Of a DNA stretch of 64,000 nt, positions 58,109 through 64,000 are shown in pieces (positions within the stretch are counted from its first letter, which is position 1; every line of letters starts with the position of its first letter). The notes beneath the pieces are model-generated. The model saw nothing but the letters and a program-made list of their open reading frames with translations, searched no databases and was not told where the DNA came from. This DNA is from Cylindrobasidium torrendii FP15055 ss-10. Taxonomy: Eukaryota > Basidiomycota > Agaricomycetes > Agaricales > Physalacriaceae. The stretch covers positions 1-64,000 of the forward strand of contig KN880459.1 of NCBI GenBank assembly GCA_000934385.1. Reading direction: 5' to 3'. The translations under genes and the position numbers were made by a program.

Positions 58109-61100
58109 CTATGATTCGAGCTTATGGGACACCGCATCCGCATTGAGCGGCATGCCACCCATATCGTGGTGTCCAAAAAGACCTCTCGAAGGGGTGTTGG
58201 TCCCAGATTGGAAGGGCGACATCCCCACCCGCGGGGTGATGAGGCCACTGCCATTCGCACCAAACACGAACCCGCCTGCGAGGCCGTCCATCGTGTTGTA
58301 ACCTTCGAAGTCAGGTTCAGTATACGTAGCTAAGTAAAGAACGAAAATGGACGTACCAGGAACAAGGACACTGTCCCAGAAAGTACTGCTCAAGATGCTA
58401 TCCATGGCGATACCGTTGTGACCATTCATATCACTGCTATCCATGTCCATCGTCGGCGGTGCCATCTTGGGCGGGAACGTCGACATGTCCATCACGGGCC
58501 CCATTTCTCCTTCTGTACCAAGATTGAGGTGGTCGAATGTGAACTTTGGTGGAGGGGGCGCCATGTCCCCATTCATGGGCGAAATTGTGCCGTGGCCGTT
58601 CGGGGTGCCCATCGTTTGCAGACGCGATGTCAAGAGCGCGCGTAGGAAGCCTGCATATAGTGCCGTGGTATGTTGTGGATTTGCAGACGAGCGGTCGAAC
58701 ACATCTGCGACCTCTTGGACAACTTGCAGTATCCGTTGCTGGTCTTGCATGTATGATGCAAACTCCGGACGGACAAGCTGAGATCAAAAGGTTAGCCTGG
58801 AAAAGGTTGATTTAAAGTAGTAAGCCTACCTTCAATAAACTCAGAACCGCGTACGATATTTGGACACAATGTGAGTCAGGCGAGTACTTCAAGAACCCAA
58901 GCGGGCCCATTTGATCCCGTACAAGCGATGCACAGTTCATCGCAGACGTATACACCCTTGCGAAGAAATGACCGATGTTGACTGGGGCTGCCTGGAGCGC
59001 ATTTTGAAGCCCGAACGAGTTAAGGACAAGTAACGTATAGTTCATGTAGAACTCGCCCATGATTTTGGTATACTGTGCGAATACAGCATGCTCGTTTGCG
59101 TGGGGCAACGCTGTGCCAGAGGTGAAGCGATGCATTGACTCGTATACTTGGTCCTCGAAGGTTCTGATGATGAGCATGTAGTCAAGCGTGTCGTGTAGAC
59201 CCGTGCCGCCTTCGACATTGGAGTAGAGAAGGTCAAGGCTTCGCGAGACAATGCGCTGTAGGCCAGCATATCCAGCAATGGCAATGTCGGAATAGATGGC
59301 ACCGGGAGCCGCAGAAAACTTGTCTACTGATCGAATGATAGAGCTGCGCTGTACAGTTAGCGCAATGCATAACAAAACACGGAAAAGTAGCACTCACTCT
59401 TCGCGAATCGTGTACGGTTTGCCCATTGTCGCACTAAGGCTTCGGTCCAAAGCGAAACACAGAATCCACGTCCGCTCTCTGTTCTGTATTTCTGCCTCCC
59501 TGTTGGGGATATCCTCTTCGGCGCCGAGTGCAATCTTGCGATGCAAACTCAAGTCGGTGGCCATGCTATTGAACACGGTCACGAGGGATTTACATAGATT
59601 GAACGATATGCATACCGTATTGCCATGCCCAAGAGCATCCAGGTTTTGTCCATTTCGAACCGCTCGACAGCACCACACCCCCACAGGGTAAGCAATAGAT
59701 AGGCCTGAACTATCTCGACGGATTTGTAGCCCTGTGATGGAACACTAAATGCAAGTTTGCGCGAAATCTCCATCAGTTGGCCGTAAAGCTCAGGCTTCTC
59801 CGTGTAGAACTTGCTGGCTATCGCACAGACTGTCGGCGCATAAGCCATGTGAATCCCTGCGCCACTCATTGGAACGCACTGGTCGTCAAAAGAAACGGTG
59901 AACGCGAACACACAAGTGATGCGGTGTGGAAGTCACGGTCGAGGACATTGACGTGCATCTATAGTACAAGTCAGCAATGTATATCGAGTCGGAAGAAGCG
60001 CGACGCACATTCATGTGGTTGAAGAAACTTTGATAGGGAGTGGGGTCAGAAGGTAGGCACGGAAACAGAAGACAAGCACGTACATGTCGAACAGAGCAAC
60101 CACTTCATTCGTGCTAACGAAGCTAAGCATTTCAGGTTGCACTGCCCGTTCGATATACAGCCTGCGTAATGGTAAAATGGTCATAGGACCTACAACATCC
60201 TCCTTGTTAGCTTGTGTGGATGGCAGACCAAGGAGAAACACCGACCTGGCCTGAAGTAGTTACTGCTAAGGACGCCCAGTTTTCTCTCTGTTGTATCGCC
60301 TGGTTGCGGGTGGTTATCTTCTGTAGTCGGTCCTTGTGCGCGCCGATTGGCCAAGCTAGCTTCTGCAAGGAGGCCAAGCGGGTTAAGGGCATTGTCCGGA
60401 AGTGAGTGTAGTTTGGGTGACTCTGCGCGTGGCGGATGGAAGGAGCCGGAGGATTGCGCAGTTGGCGATGTAATGCCCATGAGAGCGTGTGTGGCAGCCC
60501 CCTGCGAGACAGGCGACGGTGAGCGGGAGATGCCTTGGGTGAGAGCTGGGTTGCCAATGGACTTGAGAACGGTGTCGAGCGTTTTCTCCATCTTGCGGAT
60601 GGACCGTGTGAGGATCTCATGCTTTCTGCACCACCGTTAGACTTGTGGTGCATCCGCCCATCAGCGGCACACGCACTTGGTTGACCGTTTCCCCCGGTTG
60701 GATTCTTCGAAGATACAATCGTGGTTGCCCGTCTGGCAACGCTTGCATGGCGGACCGTGTTCTGCTCCTACGCAGCGCATCTTGAGACGGCGACAAACCG
60801 TGCATGCACTATGTTATGTTGGTACGAGATGAGAAGCCATCGCTCAATTACGCACCGTGAGCCACGCGTTGGCTTGACCTTTTCCTCTGGCTTCGATGGC
60901 CCTGAACTTTCCAGGGGTGGACTATCGGTGCTACTTTCGTCGTCTTTGCGGGAGCGCTTGCGAGTATCGGTGGAGGGGAAGGTGGATGATGCAGAGCGTT
61001 TGCTGCTGGACATTCCGCTGTCTGTGAGAGGCGTATTCAACGAGTCGGATCCAGAAGGAGATGAGTAGGTTGAAGGAAGGGATAGCTGCGACGTCCCCGC

Positions 61101-61205
61101 CCCCGCATTCTGACTATAGCCATTGCCGTAGTAGGGTGGCATGCTGAGATGAAGAGAGGAATCCATCGAGCGCGGCGATGAAGGTGAATGCATTGTGGGG
61201 GACAT
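58109..61205 (-). CDS. Zn2Cys6 transcription factor with fungal-trans domain
   Basis: Large fungal regulator. ATG 61205 opens MSPTMHSPSSPRSMDSSLHL, a disordered Ser-rich N-terminus. The zinc cluster reads ACTVCRRLKMRCVGAEHGPP, then CKRCQTGNHDCIFEE, with six cysteines in order. A helical segment follows (LTRSIRKMEKTLDTVLKSIG). The middle homology region includes PLRRLYIERAVQPEMLSFVS, NEVVALFDMF, ICAIASKFYTEKPELYGQLM, SVEIVQAYLLLTLWGCGAVE, KTWMLLGMAIRMATDLSLHR and RERTWILCFALDRSLSATMG, the standard fungal-trans pattern. The C-terminus is Met/Pro/Gly-rich and ends AVSHKLES. About a dozen short introns. The overall layout is like the PrtT/War1 type, but the target genes cannot be inferred. A frame lying further upstream (61330-61647) may be an extra 5' exon or a separate gene. 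Confidence 0.85.
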
Positions 61206-61284
61206 ATTGTGCGGAGGTGGTCGAAGGATACAAAGAGGACGCGGTGTGCGGCACGATTCTTTTCGTCCACTAATGTTTTCGTAG

Positions 61285-61647
61285 TCAGCCGACTCCGTCG
61301 GGGATAGTCCAGAAATACTCACCGGCGTGGTGAGACGCGCTGATTTGTTTACTATCGCGGTCGTTGGATGAAGTCGTCTGAGAAAATGCGATCTGTTCCA
61401 GAAACTTGCTGCTACTTTGCAAGAGACCACGGTGTGTAACTGTCCAAAAGACGTCACCGGATGGCCGAATAATTAGCGGAAAGCCAGATGGTCGACCACG
61501 CTCGTCGTAGAGGATAGCGATGTGCGCGTCGAGGACCGTCTTGGATGAGTAAAGGAGAGTTTGGCCACGAGGGGTCACGTTGGAAGACTTTGACTTGTCA
61601 GCTGGTCGCGGAGCAACATGCCCCCCAGGGCTGTGGCGCATCATTTG
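61285..61647 (-). CDS. Orphan frame upstream of the zinc-cluster gene
   Basis: An open frame from ATG 61647 (MMRHSPGGHVAPRPADKSKS, then TLLYSSKTVLDAHIAILYDE, RGRPSGFPLIIRPSGDVFW) to a stop near 61285. Its reading frame is long for the region and the middle (DAHIAILYDERGRPSGFPL) reads like a folded segment. A GTGAGT donor near 61322 and a CATTAG acceptor near 61270 exist, but the joined phase does not match the frame at 61205. So it is either a first exon using another donor or an unrelated short gene. Low confidence. Confidence 0.35.
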   Translation of the reverse strand, partial: QMMRHSPGGHVAPRPADKSKSSNVTPRGQTLLYSSKTVLDAHIAILYDERGRPSGFPLIIRPSGDVFWTVTHRGLLQSSSKFLEQIAFSQTTSSNDRDSKQISASHHAGEYFWTIPDGVG

Positions 61648-61989
61648 ATATCTCCCTACTGCGTAAACACGCCTCGTCAATGGGTGCCGAGTCGAGTTCG
61701 TCCCCTCGTAGAAAATACGATTTTTTTTTTACTCATCCCTTCTTTCATCCCTAACCTCACCCCGCTCGTCCCCTTGTTCCACGTCTAACTTCTAAACCGA
61801 CTTTCTGACATCATTTTGCGGGGTAGCGTGCAGGGTCGCAATATCACACTATCCAATCCAGATATCGACTTTACACAGCCGTCTGTCCTCTCAGCCTCAA
61901 TACCTCAGGACACCTTTCCAAGCAACAACTCCAACTTCCTCGCTACTTTGCATCCCGGAGTTCGATTATCAGTCAGTAGGATGGAATTG

Positions 61990-63280
61990 GAGAAACCTCT
62001 CACGGATGGGACTATCACATTCTTAACGCGGCACTTCAAATGTTCATCATCGGCGACGAGTTCTACCATGCCACATGTTTGAATCCATACGCTTTTCACT
62101 TCTCCTCTATGATCAACAATCACCTTCCTGGTTACCACGTCTTCTCCTCAGAGGACATCGTGGCTCACTCCCTGAGGCTTTGCCCCATCCGTGGAACCCG
62201 TATCCTCGACCGTTGATCTGTGTCGGTCATTGCCTGAATGTGGTCAACGTTGTCCCCAATGTACGACAAGGCGTGCACGCAGAACTAGACCGCGAACTTG
62301 CTCTTCGACGCCGATGCCTCAGTCTATTTGCGGGTCCCTCGCGTATTCGACACGGTCGCCATAGAATAGCACGGGCGCTCGTCTGGCTTCATCGCGATGC
62401 AGTACGTCGACGGGAGACAAACGATGTCGACTTGGTCGCGAAGGCTGTCGACTCGAGAGGTTTATATCCGTGCTGAACGCTCTTGTCCAGTGCGACCCGA
62501 GTCAGCAATCGGTACGTACTTTCTTTTTGAGCTTGTCCCAACACTCTAGCTAATGTTATATATTTCCATTTTTTTATGAACCGCTTGCAGTGCCATCTAG
62601 CGTCGTAGATGATAGAACAGCCAGCGTGCTGCCATACAAACCCTTCGTTGAATATGAAGCTGGGCGTTCGCCGCTTCAATTTTCCTGCTTCACAAACCCT
62701 TCGTCGTTTTATAATAATACCGATACGGTTCACAGAATATGGATGCATGATACGCCCGTGAGCAAGACAAGCCGCGAGTGCCGCGCTTGCTACCTACGCA
62801 GCTGAGCCTGAGAGCCCCACTGTATCGATTCACCTTATATTCAGATCTTCTGGTGAAGAATATATGGCATTGGTTTACCGTTTCTTCTATTGCTATCCCG
62901 CAGTACCCTTGAGGCCGACAAATTCTTCCTCAACTATCACACGTCTCTGACACAGAGGGCATATTGGCGTGCATTCGAGGTGGGTTCAATAATGAGGCGT
63001 CGTTCTTGTGTTCGCGGCCAGAGCTAGTCTATCGCACAACTCGAAACCTTCCTTCCAAGTACGACTGGGAATCCATGGTGATCTTGTGCTTCGTATGCCT
63101 TCTACTTCAGTGCAGAAAACTGAATTTGATCGGCTCAAGTTCAAAGGGATCGACCAGTGGCACCTCTAAGATTTGAGTACACCTGCTCTGCATAGGTGCT
63201 GCTTTTTCGCATGTGGTCGAATTCACTGCTTATAAGATAGCAGATGGTCTCGATAACAGTGGAATCGCTCGGGGACGCAA
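61990..63280 (+). pseudogene. Remains of an APH/kinase-like gene
   Basis: Fragments in order recall aminoglycoside-phosphotransferase/kinase-like proteins of fungi. A block at 62331-62414 reads RVPRVFDTVAIE, then GFIAMQYVDG, which fits the family pattern VPxVxD...GxxIxMExVdG. A later block near 62979-63012 reads GGFNNEASFLC, like the GPFxxEAxF motif. At about 63208-63262, HVVEFTAYKIADGLDNSG stands where the FTHGDLxxxNI catalytic motif is expected, but without its His-Gly-Asp. In-frame stops fall at 62286-62288 and 62367-62369, with no room for an intron at the second. I infer a decayed copy. The family call is uncertain. The upstream segment (FIIGDEFYHATCLNPYAFHF) does not belong clearly. Confidence 0.35.
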
Positions 63281-64000
63281 CCAGGCCTCCTGCGATGGCA
63301 ATTTAGTACTGTCACAGTACTCTCCGTACACAAGTGCTCACCAGGGTAACATGCTTGAGTCTTGCAAACAGAAATCTCGGAAGGCTAAGCAGGCATTCGG
63401 GCATACTTATTTTCTGCTCATTGACTCTTTACTGAGTCTTTCAGGATGGCACCTCAGAGTTACTAGAGCGGCCTGCCCGTGGTTTCCCTCGATCATTTTG
63501 CGATCGTCCAGTGCCCATCCGCTCAGATGAGGATTTTGGTAGGTTTTTGAGCGTGGAGTGCCATTAACCCTAAAGCAAACTCGTGAGTAAGTAGATCCAG
63601 AAAGGTCTACCGACGGGGATCTAGTCGAATCAGCGTTCAGCTGACGCTGGCGCAGCGAGCAATCCAGCCAGAAGTGGACCTCGGAGGCACTCGGACCCCG
63701 GGGCCTCTAGTCGGCCGATGTGCCGTTGCGCCAATTAGAGAGAGAAAATCTCTTCTTACATAGCGACCACCATGGTGAACGGGTACAACATACGAAATGA
63801 AAGGATTTCCGACTGCAATTATGCGCATTTTGGCGCGTCCCCCTCGAAAACAATACTATTGGGATATCGGACGAAGGAGTCGACGACGCAGTCGCGCCTG
63901 GGGCCCTGCCTCGAGGACGGACACGTTCTTGATCTGATGATAATCCGGAGATAATTCGAGTACAAGTTCAGTGCGAGGGTGATTAGTCTGCACCGTTCAT
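63281..64000. other. Right edge, no supported gene
   Basis: 720 bp. An open frame runs to 63530 without motifs, and another exists on the minus strand at 63637-63828, but neither is supported. A gene may begin near the edge and be cut off. Confidence 0.45.

Overview
This window is nuclear DNA from a filamentous basidiomycete, most likely an Agaricomycete. The genes are dense and mostly interrupted by introns of about 45-60 nt. The gene set includes a WC-2 type photoreceptor partner, a DASH subunit, an ERMES subunit and a protein resembling the basidiomycete clamp-cell regulator Clp1. No bacterial-style operons, rRNA, convincing tRNA or CRISPR arrays were seen. All gene models were joined by eye from splice sites and conserved motifs, so internal exon edges carry some error.

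Layout, left half. 1.4-3.1 kb: secreted histidine acid phosphatase (phytase-like). 4.6-5.7 kb: WC-2 homologue (minus). 6.9-8.3 kb: F-box protein (minus), head-to-head with isovaleryl-CoA dehydrogenase (8.6-10.4 kb). 10.6-11.6 kb: short Zn2Cys6 factor. 12.9-13.6 kb: a non-autonomous DNA transposon with perfect 25-nt terminal inverted repeats and TA target duplication. 14.0-15.7 kb: MFS transporter. 17.2-18.3 kb: Clp1-like protein (minus). 20.2-23.6 kb: a compact minus-strand run of ARPC1, DAD3 and inositol-pentakisphosphate 2-kinase. 24.8-26.9 kb: Rap1-type telomere protein (minus), with a G-rich telomere-like motif about 100 bp upstream. 28.7-29.8 kb: Mdm12.

Layout, right half. 30.2-32.7 kb: Ku70 (minus), divergent from Elp3 (33.0-35.0 kb). 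35.4-37.6 kb: Golgi apyrase. 38.1-42.1 kb: large ArAE/BRE4-type membrane protein. 42.4-43.2 kb: unknown protein. 43.4-45.8 kb: PWWP/Tudor-like chromatin protein (minus). 47.3-48.7 kb: 2-oxoglutarate/Fe(II) dioxygenase. 48.9-49.6 kb: GPI-anchored surface protein (minus). 50.0-53.6 kb: PMS1 mismatch-repair endonuclease. 53.8-54.6 kb: secreted Cys-rich protein. 54.9-57.6 kb: Cdc4-type F-box/WD40 protein. 58.1-61.2 kb: Zn2Cys6 plus fungal-trans regulator (minus). 62.0-63.3 kb: remains of an APH-type kinase-like gene.

Most genes are housekeeping. Genome-maintenance factors (Ku70, PMS1, Rap1, DAD3, Cdc4) are frequent but are not arranged as a cluster. The less expected signals are the transposon, a set of GC-AG introns, a short peptide motif used twice in the PMS1 linker despite different codons, and the G-run motif upstream of rap1. 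I did not find a convincing new multi-gene system.
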